A stretch of DNA of 64,000 nt from Zhengitettix transpicula (taxonomy: Eukaryota > Arthropoda > Insecta > Orthoptera > Tetrigidae), in assembly GCA_037074705.1 (NCBI GenBank), contig CM073594.1, positions 64,848,509 to 64,912,508 on the forward strand, written 5' to 3'. The position numbers and the translations under genes were made by a program. Under the pieces are notes generated by a model. The model searched no databases. It worked only from the letters and a program-made list of their open reading frames with translations, and had not been told where the DNA came from. Below, one piece after another: positions 39,101-53,244 of the stretch. Numbering within the stretch: position 1 is the first letter of the stretch; every line of letters begins with the position of its first letter.

Positions 39101-42100
39101 AGAACGCGGCACCTATCTTGTGGATATTTTTTTTTTAAAGAAAATTTCTTCATTCCAAATTGAAAGCACTCTGCAATGAAGTACGTCTTGTGTATCCTCA
39201 AGAATTCGCTGGATTTTGATGTCTCTTCTAGTGGACCTCACCAACTTGTGGTTAATGTCCGACCGCATTTAAACGATTTCACCCAATTGCATACGGTGGG
39301 TAGGCCTTAAAACGTGGTTGTAAGAGTTTTTAATTTTTCACTGTTGCAATAACTTCAAGATCAAGGTTAACGAACCGAGAGTTCCTGGCAATGTAATGAC
39401 GGTTATATAATAAATACCTCAGGATCGTAAACTTCACGTGGCTTTTGTTTTATTTTTAAACAATAACAGGTCCTGTAGAATGATTTCAAATAATTATATC
39501 TTGTTCTGAGTTCTACCTACTTATAATTCGATTGTAAAAAAATATGACAGGAAATTTTGACAGCAGAATATTGAAAGTTGGTAATTCGCGCCATCATCTC
39601 CTGTCGGAGGGTACCATTTGAAGACAGTTTCAAAGTTATCAGTCCGCAGTTCGTTTACCAGTATTTCTGGAACTAATAAAATTTTGATCTGAATTTGTAA
39701 CGAAAGCGCATCTCTGCAATTCCACGTCATACTTTCCTTCGGCCTTTCTTTCTTCTTACCCTTGCATGCTTTCGCGGAACGCGTAATGTGGAAAATCCTC
39801 TTAAAGAGTTTTTATCTCTTGGACGTGAGTGTGGACAATAGCTTCGCCGCGATCTCTACCGTGGAACCAAGTGTTTCCACATTTACACATACACACGCTG
39901 ACATTCACCTCTATCTCTTTACTACTTAAAACTCTCGGTTTTGTTTCTTTAACAAAGTTCAAAAGCTGCCGTCCGGTTAGAGGAAAAGAATACGGTCGCC
40001 GTGCAAAGGTCTTTACGACAGTTGCGTTTGTAGGTAATAGAAACGTGGAATGGGAGAGGGGAGGATCTGCTTCTATTGTTGTGATTTTCTCGTCTATGAC
40101 ATTCGAAAGGAAGAGAAATCTAACCTGTATGGACGATGGAGGACATGATCCCACGGAAGACAAGAGAAACCTTGGAGGCAGGTCCCCACGAATAACAGAA
40201 GAATGATTCTGTAGAAGACAACCTCAATAATAAGAAGTAAAACTTGGTAATATGGTTTGCTTTGTGATCAATATTAATCTGTTTTACTTACCAATTGAAA
40301 ATACATTTCTTTGAAAGCGATCACCAGTGAGATGAGTAAATGAAGTGCATATCTGTCGGAAGTGTCTCGTTGAAGGACAAACGGAAGTTACTACTCGATT
40401 ATTTTGCTTTGAAATCTTCCTTGTTCCTCATTTTTCCTGTTTTTTTATTTCGTCTTCGGTGTCAATGCGAGAGGACAAAATTACGAATTCATTGCGAACT
40501 CTGCACAAAGTCATTTTCAGTTTTCGAGAGCCTTTTTCCTTTGCTCGGCATTAGTTTCAAGGTATGTGCCAGTCTTGAATTACGTCCAAATTTGATCCTC
40601 GGCTCGCAGTGTCACATTTCGCTTACGGAAGCTCTGCAGTTGCCACGTTACTATCTCTCTTTCTGATAAACACACTCTCGCTTTTTCCCTCGCCTTCACT
40701 CTCTGACTGGGGAAATTATTTATCAATCGGAAGATAGCTCAGGTTCCTCTGATATGTTTTTCTTAGGGTTCTGTATTTACCCGGCCGCCTTATTTGGGTG
40801 TGTTTGTATGTAGCCTTGGAGTCACTATCAACCTGTCGCCTTTTAATTTTTTTTAAAAAACTCGCATTATCTTCATGACGTTCTCCCTATCTTGTTGGCT
40901 GGGGAAGTCGTCGAGCGACTGAGGAATACTCTTACGGTTGCCAAACCTTTGGATTAGCAAAGCAGTGTTGGTTATGAAGAAAGGAAGTGACCGTTAGTTT
41001 CATTAAGTAATACTAATAGCCGCCCCCCCCCCCCCCCGCGCAAAAAAGGCAGGTAAAATTATGTGATAAAAATAAATCTCAGAAAGCTGTCCATTCTTGA
41101 TGAGCAACAAAGTTTGCAGGATATATTTAAATCACCTATTTTTTTTCCATTTTTTTGACTGTTATAATTCAATTGTTATTTCTGAATTACTACCGAAGTT
41201 TTTCATATTTTTCGGTCATTATTTACCCTCAGCACTCACTCTGAGGCGTTGACTTTCTTGGCCCTGCCATTCTTCTTTATGTGCAATATTTGGTTTAGAG
41301 AACTGCAGCTGTGAGCTTCAGGCTGTTGTCACCAGGTCAAGTCCTCGGTTTACAGTTAAAAATTCGACCGCTCCCGACATTCCCGCGGAATTTAGTTGAC
41401 AAATGTCGTACTGTAAAAGGGCAAATCCCTTCAATATGGCGGCCCCGCAAAGTTCAGCTTCTCTTGCGCTTGAGTGGCCTTTTCCGCCCTTCCTCCAGAA
41501 TAAAAGGAAATTGCTGTCGTAAACAAAGGTGACAAGGTGTAATCGTAAGGTTAATGTCTGAAGAACTTTATCTTTGTTCCGTACATAAAAATAAATGTCT
41601 GGATATAATAATAATTTTGAAAGAAAATTAATAAATTTATTTTCTCGTAATTTGCTTATTCTATGATCTCAACTGTGTACCAGAAGTACCGCCCAAACGT
41701 GGATTTTTAATATTTTATTAGGCACGTGTATCATTAGTGCTATAGTTTACGTGAGATAAGCATTTATCTTGACTTCTATCTGTAGTGAGTTTCGTGGGTG
41801 CGGATATCTTGACCACGTGTTCCATTCATTTACAGTAAATGCAAAGACAGTTCTCAACTAATTATAACCACGCGTGTATGTACACTCACTTATGTTCGCG
41901 GTGTCCTCGTTTTTTACTTTCAGGTTAATGTCTGTCCTCCTTCGTATCACGGCACTGAAACTTCTCGTAAATCTCATTGTTGGTGCTGCCGTTTCGTCTC
42001 CTTGCCCTTTTTCTCGGGTACAGTAGTGAAGAAAACTGCGATACTTTCAAGCCGAAATTGTTTTCCTTTTCGTTTTACAGTCATTTTGGAAGGCTCTGAC

Positions 42101-45100
42101 GCTGGAAGAGGAAACCGCAATCAGTCAGTCAAGGTGAACACGATAAGACGCTCAGCTCCCAACTTTCATCCCGCCATCAACGTTAACTGTTCCCATCAGA
42201 TTATTTTTTCAATGTTTATTATATAATTAAGACCTAATTTACGTTGCTGAAATCGAGGTTAGGACTTTTTCAGTATCCTCCTCGTCCTGTATGTCTTTAA
42301 ATTTCAGGGAAATTGTGATTGATCTTTCATCCCTCCGATTTCCCGTTGTCCCTTGACTGGCGGGGAATCCACACACAGGCTGCGAGGAAGAGGCGTTCCA
42401 TCGGTTGTACAACTTTCGCCACCAATTACGTTGTTATTTATTACTCGGAATCTCTCTGGGCCCGTTTCCTTTATAGCCACTCTTTAATTTTCCCCGTCTG
42501 ATTTTTTCAATACAGATTAGAAAAGGAAATATCCCTCAACAGTCCTTAGTACCTTGTTCTCAATTGATCGCGGTTTCTTTGAATCCGTTCTCAAAATCGT
42601 CTACAGAGAGAAAGGTAACACCACTAATAACGAAACGTTGTCTTCAACGTATCGGTGTATTCATAATGGAATCTTAGATTCTAATGTAAATATTTCAGTA
42701 TGTAGGGTAGGAGGAAAAATCATATCGTTCTAATAGCGTAGATGTTTGGCCTAGTAACTTTTTTATCTCCACCTTCCATTTGGAAGCGTTCTACGGGGGA
42801 ACTCTGGTTGTCGTTATTACTATCGCTTAACCTCACAAAGTGCCAGTTATTACGAAAATAGGTAAAGCAACGCTAGCAGAACTCAACTTCACAGTAAATG
42901 GCGACATTACGAGCGGACACCTTAATTGTTGCGGCGCAATCGCGTGTTGTGATTTATTTTGAGTGTCATTTCTCGAGGATAATTTTTTGATGGTAGGCAA
43001 TTTTTTTTAGGGGGGAGGGGGGTGTAATGTTCCGGTTCATACAGGCGGTGGCAAGCAAATATATTACGCAACACCTGTCAACATTCCACGACTCGAGATA
43101 GTGGAAATTACCCCGTCTTGTCTCATGGAATTTCAAAGACTAGAGATAATATACAAAGTGGATTGGCGGGTATCGCTGATAGCCTACATTACATCAACAT
43201 CACAGAATAATAATAATAATAATGTATTGCTATTTCGTAGAGTGTAAACGTTCGTTGACACCGGAAATGAACTCACTGGATATATCTTCCTATAAATGTG
43301 ACAAAGATAATTAACATAAAGACTGCGTGAATTATCATCTCATTTTTATATTTACAAATTTACTGGACATGTGCTGCTTAAATTTGTATGTTTTTGTATA
43401 CTCTTATACGCTGTTTCACTTATTTGGGAGGGATCCCACTTGCAATTAATTCGACCCATTTATTTTTTACCTTACAAGGTCAATAATAATATTAGGTGTT
43501 GCTTTAAAATGATTAAACGTTTACGAGTTCGGATATTATAATTTTTTCACGTTTAGAAAACATACAGAAAATGAACTGTACCGGATATATTGAAATACTT
43601 AATTGAGGAAAAAAGGTTATCATGCCACGCCAAAGATCATAATAGTAATAAGAAGTTTATCTCCAAAATTGATATTTAAGTATACATAAAATATATCAAA
43701 ATTAATCTAGCAATTATAATTTTAAAAGAAAAACTGCCAATTTGTCAGAAAAAAACCTGTTACTTAACGGAAAAAAAAAATTAATTACAGTATTGCGACG
43801 GTTCGTCCACAATTTTGGGACTTTATCGGGAAATAAACAGTTTTGAATGTATGCATATATGTATGTTAAAATTAGATGTCCAAATATAAATTTAGTGCGT
43901 CTTATGACGGTTCTACCGAAATCACTTAATAATTAGAAATATAGACAAAATAAGTGATAATAAAAATAGCTCACAACGTTTCTAGGGTCCTTGTCCCTTT
44001 CTTCAGGTGCAGTTGTGTCACTATAGGCACTTCTTAGCACCTGAAGAAAGGCACAAGGATCCCAGAAACGTTGTGTGATATTTTTATTATCACTTCTTTT
44101 GTCACTATTTGGCTATCTTTCTTATTATTAATTTTCAATCAGACGTAAATTTTTCATATCGAAATCACTTAAAATTATAAAATAAATCAATCAATCCATA
44201 AAGTCAGAATAATTTGAATTTATTCCAGTTAACTAGAAGGTTACATTGATAAAGTACTGAAACGTTTCGACCCAGTTTCGGGACATCATCAGGTGTTACA
44301 TTAATAAAAATTATATGGTGACAAATTAAATCCATGGAATATAAAAAAATTATTCATGAACTTGTTGAAGACAATTTGTTAACCCGAATTTTTGTTGTAA
44401 TGCAGAGATTTAATTTAAGTCACCTTAATTTTATTAATATAGTACCTGATAATGTCCCGAAACTGGGTCGCAAGCTATTTTTTTTTGCATTTTCTTGGGA
44501 TATAATTCCCTCATTTTATTTCTTAGAATTATTTTGAGATTATTGGAAGATGTCTTGATTAATAATGTCTCCATTATAAAACATGAAAATAATATTTATT
44601 TGGGAAAAGAGAGAATTTCGCCGTGATTGTTCCCGGAAGTTGGCAGCAGTGTCGGTTATTATTTGATGTGTGCGCGCGGAAGAGCGTGTTTATTTGGCAC
44701 TCGTAATCTCCTCCGTCAGGGACTGACGTTTGCCTGAGGGAGATTAGGCGGTGCTCGTGCATCCTGGGATGACGTGGAGAGACAACTTTGCTTTGCGATT
44801 AATGAAACAAACAAAAGTTAACGAAACAAATACATGAAGTTGTTGTGAAGGTCGCCTTGGTCTGGTTCGCTGATGGAAATTTTAAATCTACATCTGCTTG
44901 TCTCATTCTCCGGGTGTAGCTACACTTCTTGGTGTGACGGGAGCAACACGCTTCTGATCACAGGTAATCTGATGTGCAATGGCGCTTGGGGGGGGGGGGG
45001 ACATGATTAGAATGGACGCAATAGGTTTAAAGGTTTAATAGGTTGGTAAACCTGGACGTGATGGAAACAAACCTGGAAAATTAGGCAGTTGGAGAATGAA

Positions 45101-48100
45101 TGTGGATAAGGACGTTAGGGTGTTGAAAGTGGGAAGGAGGAGACGGAAAGCAAGCGGACAGAGGGGAATGGGCTATTTAAAGAGGAGTAACTAAGTAACA
45201 ACACCCGGTTATATTATATCATCTAGTTTACTGTTTGAGGATTTTTGTGGCTTTTATTGAGAAAGTGGTGGGATCGATTTGAATTACACGTTGTTTTGAC
45301 GCTATACAGAGCTGCGAGGAAGGTTTAAGGCCGTCAACTGTCATTCGCCATATTGAAACGAAATGGGTGAAGTTGCAAAAACCTGAATTTTAACCTATCA
45401 ATAATTATATATTAACGTCCTTGGTTTGTACAGCTCCCGAGTATTATTATTTGACAAGTATATAATTGAAATCAATATCCCATTAATAAAAGGTCTTTAA
45501 TTGGCTTCTGTCCTTCAATTTTAATTTATCAATATACTTCTTTGAGTAATTTAGGTGGATATGTATTAAGAAACGTACTGATTTTATCAATCAATTTTCT
45601 TTTAGAGTAACAGGCTACAGGAGGGTAATCCACATGGTGGCAACTCCCCTTTAATAGCATAGGAAGAGATTTGAAAGGGGGGGGGGTCCGGAAGGTAGCC
45701 AAGGTTAACTGGGGTCCCCGAGCTATGGATTAAGGATCCTACCCGGCCTTCGCCTAAAAGTGATGCAGGACAAACCCTAGAAAACCTGCATCAGGTAGGT
45801 CGGGCATTGGGTACTTGTCCCACGCCCTTCCGATGGCGGGAGAGGAGTTTGCTGTGGTGACGCAGAATTCCCCTCTCCGTGCCTCGACCAGTTTTGGAGG
45901 CAGCTGGCCGACTGTTCCAATGGGAATAGCGGACAACTCTTATCGTATGCCCAAGGTCTGTAACGCCGGATCACTCACATCTCAAAACAGGCAGAGGGGC
46001 CTCGGCTCGTGGGAACCTTAGTTCAAAAACGGAGAGGAAAAGGCATCCCCAAAGGTAGCCCCCTCGTATCTCTCCTACGAGGTTCTGCCTGCGAGAGAAT
46101 CCTCTCGCAGGCTTCTTCTTTCTCCTTTCATCCCCGTACGAAGGAATATATGTAAGACAGTAATCGACAACGAGTGCGAGTATTTTTCACAATAGTAAGT
46201 CATTAATATAGATGAGGAATACTAATGGAGGTCCAAGGTTACGTCCTGTCGTGTCGTCGACGGTCATCAGGAGGATTATTCTTCAGAGGAACCGCGGTCT
46301 CTTCGGAAGGAGGAACAAGAACTTCTTACCTTCCTCGTTGGGCGTCCATCGAGAGTTGATAAAGGACTTTGCGTAACGGAAGTGAGAAAAAAATTTCAAT
46401 GTGTCACACTTAGATATAGCGTAGAGATAATAAACGCGTGAATTGCTTAACGTTGCGTCAGTGTCTCTGGCCTCAAAACACGCACGTCGGGCATTAATCC
46501 CAGGGCAAAAAAAATTCCTTTGCTAATGAAATACATATTGGCTTTGCTGTGTACTCTTTTACTTTACTTTATTGAAAGAATAATACAATTGTAAAAAGGG
46601 ACAAAGAATATAAACGATTTTATTTATATAAAACTTGAAAAAGGCAGGTCGTACCTCAGGGCCGTATTGTGGGGGCGAAAATCAAAATAAAGATTGCCTA
46701 TATTCCAACAGTTATTCCACAGAAACGTAGAAAAGAACGCCTGTCCAAATGAGGATCGCAACGTGGGCTCCGGTCACTGGTGGCGCGCAGTAATGGAAGG
46801 TACGAATCAACAAAAACTCACGCTGATGAGAGTCCTGTCTGGCCGCCTCAAAATTAGGCTGCCGGAACATCGAAATCTATAATAAGATAATTCGTGATTA
46901 CGACCTCGAACGAGAATTCAATCCATTAAGTTATGTATACGACTCCGTCAGTCAAAACGCTTTTCTTTGTTGCTCTCCGAGCGACAATTATTTTTATTCT
47001 TGGCACCAGTTACTTGCGTAAACCAAAGACGACAACGTCTCGTCTGCCTAATCGTACGGTAACTTTTCGTAACCTAGAAATTGTCGCACTTGTTTACAGA
47101 TGTCGCGTCGATACAACGTATCCACCACGAAATAAAAAATACATTCATCTTAAAATAGAGAATGATATAAATCTAGGGAAAATAAATTATTGGGCGTTAA
47201 AATGTTCCACAAAAGAGGTTTTGCCTTAGAGGGTATTTGTATAATTCTCACAAGACTGACTTAGTTTTTGAAAAATGGTGCACTTTTACTAATCCGACGT
47301 GGCCTACTGGCAGGTAATATGGCGGCGGCCTGTGACTTTCTACGCGCCCAAATCTGTCAGTTCCATTTGCTCTTCGACTCTACTGCTAGTTCTGCAGCTT
47401 CCAATCAACTCCTGTCAGCTCTTGCAACTGTTCAAGTTTCTCGCCTCCAGAAATCTTTCTCGTTAATCAAATTTTGATATTTGATATCCGGTATGTCTAT
47501 CTGCTTTTCGCAGTGGTTTTTAAACTGAGATGATCGACTTCGTACATCCTTGGTCTGAATTTTTCATTTTGCTGTTATGCACATTTTAGTTTCGTGGTAC
47601 GTCTTCAGGAGGTTTCGACTGAGTTTTCATCATCAATCTGTCCCAACAGATTCGCTGAAAGTCTCGCCCCAGCAGCGTGTAAATATCAAGCAGAACTAAA
47701 GAATTACCACACACACACACACACACACACATTACGTTACTCTGTGGCAATGGCCTTCGCAGATTCGGAGAAGGAAGGCCTTGGGATTCGATCAGCCGAC
47801 GACGACCAGCCGAAAGCGGATTTCCACGTCACTCACCCACCCTACATCAGGAAGGAGCCTTAAAAACACTTTGATTGGTACTGAGATTAATTAAAATTGT
47901 TTTTTTTAACTATGAAGTTGATAAATTTATACAACGGGACAGTCACGAGGAAATTTTCCCGTTTATAGTTTACTGCTTTACTTTATTGGAAAACAAATTT
48001 ATACAAAATAAAATTAATTAAAGGGTCCAAGAATATATTACATATAATTTCTAAAAAGCTTAAACGCAAATCGTATCTCAGTCCTATTGGGCGTCTATGG

Positions 48101-51100
48101 GTGGAAACAAAAATTGTCACCTTACAAGGAAGAGAAACGTATCACGGCTGTTTACGTCACCGATAATCAGAAAAAAAAAACCGTAAAACTTTACAATGTG
48201 CTCTCCGGTGGCGTGCAGGAATGGCAGGCATGAGTCATCAAACTCAGTGACCTGGTCCAGTCTACACCGTTTTCAAAATAGACCGTCGGGCACAGACAAC
48301 TGTTACAAGATGAGTTGAAATTCCGATTTCCATGAACGGGAACAGCTCAGTCAAACTAATATTCAAACTATACCGTGACTGAGAAATATTATGTTCTTTA
48401 TTTCTAGGTGCCCATTTGGTGTGAGTTGCAATGATTGTTGGTAGAGACCCGCCGTTCCCGTGGGCATACATTTTTCAAGATGGCGCCCACCAAACGTATA
48501 TTTTAATTGCTCGTCAATTCAATCTTTTTCTGACACTGTGTATATCCAGTTCTTAAAGGACTCACTCAGTCAAAACACGTGTCGTGCTTGCTCTCCAAAC
48601 GACGAATAATTTGTTGAAATGTATAAACGGCCCCCTCAGTCAAAAGAATGTTTTTCCGTTGCTCTCCAAACGGCGATTATTTGACAACAGATGAATATTG
48701 CTTCGGCTCGGAAGAATTCGCTGTCAATGAGACGTCCATCTACAACATTTTACGTTGTACAAAATCGAATCATTACAGTAGGTATTGGATCCACATTTTC
48801 CTATCGCGTTACCACTGCCATGATGTTTGTTAGTACTGTCCAAAAGTCTCTAGAATGCTCGGAGTGTCTTCACCTCCACCGACAAAATGATTGTGGTCTC
48901 TGTACGAATTGAAGCTGGTATTTTGGTTTTCCATGGTCGACGGCGGCGCCTGTATTATGTAACGAGTCGATTGCGGTGTGTGTGAGCGAAAAACAATACG
49001 TAAATAAGGAAAAACCGGTCTTGAGCCTATATTTGTACCGCTAACGTAATAGAGACTCAAGAGCACGGCCACGGTAAGGTTTCACTTGCCGAGAGGATGG
49101 GCGGACAAACATTATTAACCTCTGCCATTGCAAGGCAAGCGAGCCCACTTGATATCGTTGGCGACATTTATGTAACGTCAACGTCACTCAACTATTTAGT
49201 TTCCGCATACGCATGCTTCCTTCCTCATCCGGTGTTGATCTCGCATCTGTCATGTAACACCTGAAAAACGAATAGATTCTGGAGAGTTGGACACGTGTCC
49301 AGATACGTGAACTGCTCTCTTGAAAGAAAGAAAAAATACTGCTCAGCTTCTACGGTGCAATTAAAGGAAAACTGGAGGATAAGTTGTGGAATATAACAAG
49401 TATAAGAGGAGCCCGAATTAACATCGAACGCAAGAATAGTGAGAATGCAATGGGATGACTGTGCAGGGGACATAGAAGAAGACCCGGGTCAAAGTTGATG
49501 GTGACAGGGTTGAAGGTAGCTTTGGATAAGAAGAAATGGAAGAAGCGACTTGACCTACCGTCAGTCGCCTCACTAGTAACTTCTTTGCAAAAAAAAGTTT
49601 CGATCGGATATCTTGTATATTTTTCGTCATCATTACCCCAGTGTTCTTCACCTGTATAATTTGACCCGCCATTAGTCAAACGTTTAGTAATATATAACGG
49701 TTAAAAGACGTTCCCAGTCACTTATTCACACAAATTGTAATTAATATTGGCAAATATTTAATTTTCTTGGCAGACCAGCGGGTGACAATCGCGTGTAAAA
49801 AGTGTGTGTGTGTTATAGCTGAGGTCTTGACAGTCCCCTGATGATATGCGTTGTTCACCAGAAACAGTCTTAACTTTTCCTCGGTGGCGTGACATTGCGA
49901 TGCAGTGTTGGGTCCACCAATGTAATGCGACTCGCTCTAATGGTATCCTGATAACAGGATATCGTCAGTAGGCGGTGGTGGAATAATCGATGTTGCAACC
50001 ACCACTGATTGCGAGCGTTTTGTTGTTCAACGGAAAGATGTGGAGCGTTGGGTCTGCGCGCAGTATTGAGGTATTTTGTGTCCCTGCCGGAATTTAGCTG
50101 CAATTTGTCAAAGGGACGCGCGTGGTTCCAAGAGCGTTTCGTGTTATTGGCAGTGGCTGGGAAATTCCTCGCAGGCCGAGGCTAATGTCTCGTCTGCTCC
50201 AGTTTCCCCCCTTATAGACGTCTTACCATTCCGTGTGTTGGTGTGACAAAGAAAAATTATGTTATGACCCAGTGGACGAACAATGCAGTATTATGAATGG
50301 TAATTTTTAGTGTCCCTTCACAGTCATCTGGAGCTTCTAGCCTCGTATTCTTCTTTGTTTTTCCAACATGACGGGAGGAACAGTAGGTGGGGCTGTAAAC
50401 ACTACAGACCGCACATAATTCCGCCGACCACAGTTTGCATCCTTAAAAACATTCCCGATTAACATACATTTAAGTTTCAGCAACGGACACAAACTGATCC
50501 AACGTCATATCTTTTTTATATTTATTTAAATATGTGCTGTTATTGCCTCTTTTAAAAAGTAACCTCCTGCACCTTAAATTTTCCGTGGAAATATTAAAAA
50601 TATAATTTATAAACAAGAAGAGAGTGAAGAAAAAAGACCCCTAATACCCTCCCTTGTGGAACCCCGACATTCCATTGCGACGAACGTTTCTATCGCCAGC
50701 GTCCGCCTGTCGTTATATTAAGGTTAATGTCACGGCACGGCGAGACCTTGGGAAGCCTATTCGCTTCTCTCTCTCAGACAGATTAAAACCTAAGCCGCTT
50801 GCAATTTCTAGGAGGCGCCACCCGCTTACTCATGCACGCGAGTCCGGTCACGAAGAAGGCTAGGGAGGGAGGTAAAGAGGTGCCAATACGGAGTGAGGTG
50901 GTTGGCTCTTTCCCAACCATAACCGCGACTCACGTTCAGGGCCCTCTTTATTTATAAACGCTCTCTCTAATATCTAAACCAAAATTGCCAAAGACGACAC
51001 GGAGTACGTCGTCATATTCGTCGTGAACCATTGTTACAGGTGCAGGGTGCTGCTGTCAATTTTCGGCTTCTTCCTTTCTTTGTCAGTCCAATATTTTCGT

Positions 51101-53189
51101 CTGACGTGAGTGGCGACAGCAAAAGTATTAAAGAAACAATCTGCGCAGAGCGATGGGTGGCAAGGTACATGGCGCCTCGTAGATTCTCTTCCGCGGATTA
51201 CGTTTGCGAAGCACCTCCGTGTTTGGCCACGTGGTCGCCTCCTGTCTGCCCACGTGCCTGACAGCTAACTGCATTTGCCGCTAATTGCGTTAGACTCGAG
51301 ATCGCGTGAGTCGCTGCTTGCTTGTCTTCCGCAGTGCACGTTTTTTTTATACGCAATTTAAAATCTGATACAGAAGATTCACCGCTGTCGGAGACAATTT
51401 TTTCTTCTTGATGTAATTTGACCCAATTAGTGGCAAGTATTATTCAGATCGAAATGTCACTCCCAATCTCCCTCATTTTCTGCACGTGTGATATCGGATT
51501 AAATCGTTAAGTAATCATGAACATTCTTCACTGGACCACCTCGTAAAGGATATTTTTAATATTCTTCACCTGTCTGTGAGTTGCTCTACAACTGTCATTT
51601 TAATTCAGTATTAATATTTTACTTATTATATGACATCAGTCTATTCGTAATTCATTATGTATTATTTAAATCCTCAAAAATATTGTCTATTTTCTATGGT
51701 TATGTGTAGTTTAAATTAAATTATCTTGAACTTTGCACAACTGGGACTTGCCTAATTCTGTGTTTAGACAAATCGTCAGACCACTATTTCTTTTTATGAG
51801 TAAATTTCACATCCTATCTAAATGATCGCTTGAAATGTTCTTTCAAACTTAATGCTTATAACATGGGCAGATACTCAAATTTGTTCCCGTTGATGTTATC
51901 AAACTACACAGTGGTCAAGGTAGGATTGTTTCACACAGACTGAAGGCTGATGGAAGTCCCGAAATGCAGCTTACGGCGCCTAGCTTCGACACCATGCTTC
52001 CCTTCGTCCGCCATCCGACACTGGAACTGCAAGATGTGCCAAGTGGTTACCCTGTACGTCATCGTGGCCTGCGTCGTTTGGGCTTTCCCTCCCATTACCG
52101 ACCGGTGAGGCTCCACCTTGACTGCACATGGTCTTGTAACTGATTTATGTGATGTACATTCGTGTACTGTTTTCGAATTGTGACCCAGAATTATTTGGAA
52201 ATTTTACTCTGTTTCCATTCATTTTCTGACTGTTACATTTATATTTTTGTGTTTTGCAGGTTATCTGAAACCAGCCAAGCGGTTGTGTTTACTCTGGTAG
52301 ACTCTGCTTCTGCAGAATTGCAACAACGTGCCTTCTCAGACCATCCTGCACCTGGAGAGAATTTGTCAGTCCCAACATCTTTTGCAGAAGATGAAGTGAA
52401 GAATTTGACTGCAGACGATACTGCAGAGGTGGCTTATGTGATCAGAGCGGAACCCAAACGAGTTGAATCCCAGCAACTTGAAGGAGAATCCAAAAATGAT
52501 AATGCCAGCAGGGTGCCTGAGAAGCTGGAAGACTCCAGCGTTGAAGAAGGGGGAGATAACGCCAGCCAGGAGTTGGAGCATACACCAACAGAAGACATTC
52601 CGTCCTTTAATGAGTGGAGGCAAAAGTTGTTGGCGGAGGATGAACAGAAAAAAAAGGGTAACACTAATATTTTGTTAATATACTTGTGGTCTTATAAACT
52701 TCCCTTTGGTCTTTAACAACTTACTTCACAGAGTGTGACAATATATACTTTAAAGTGTTCTATAATGAAAATATCTTCAAAACACTTTGAAATATATGGA
52801 GATAAAATTAAAATGTCACATTTTTTAAAAATAAAATTTTATCTCATCTATGTTAGTGTCTAATAAGATGAATTCAGAAATATTTCATAGAAATTATTTA
52901 ATAAGTTTGTATTGCTTAATTCATGTGCTTATTTTAATGTCATGGAAGTTACTGTAGTAAAATTTACTCTATTTTCAACCCTTTCTTAGAGATTGTACCG
53001 TAGTCTGGCACATCTGACAAACTTTATTTATGGCAAGGGATGGGGAAATAGAAAACAATACTGCTCTTCACAGATGGTTTTGGTTCAATGGTTTGATTGA
53101 ATAGGGTGAACTTACTGTCATTTCTCTGGATAAATTAACAAACAAGGTTATGTTTAAGTGCCTGAAGTCAGAGGACAAGTGTTGATAGG

Positions 53190-53244
<55 letters not shown>

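Larger units (their letters stand above)
16774..52259 (+). other. Giant intron 3 of the SUCO-like gene (about 35.5 kb)
   Basis: It runs from GTAAGT at 16774 to TTTTGCAG at 52252-52259. No convincing coding exon was found inside, although many short open frames exist. Small in-phase exons cannot be excluded. The repeats and possible regulatory elements it contains are listed separately. Confidence 0.7.

Noticed and set aside
39801..40206. Overlapping frames of 120-125 codons on both strands
   Set aside because: The two strands compete, and neither shows a domain or exon boundaries; CpG-rich DNA gives such frames by chance.
43200..43230. AAT repeats as possible CRISPR-like array or functional repeat
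   Set aside because: It is a simple trinucleotide microsatellite in a eukaryotic intron; no spacer structure.
47321..47477. ATG frame MAAACDFLRAQIC in a YY1-type context
   Set aside because: The start context is good, but the peptide is short and unrecognised and no splice partner was found.
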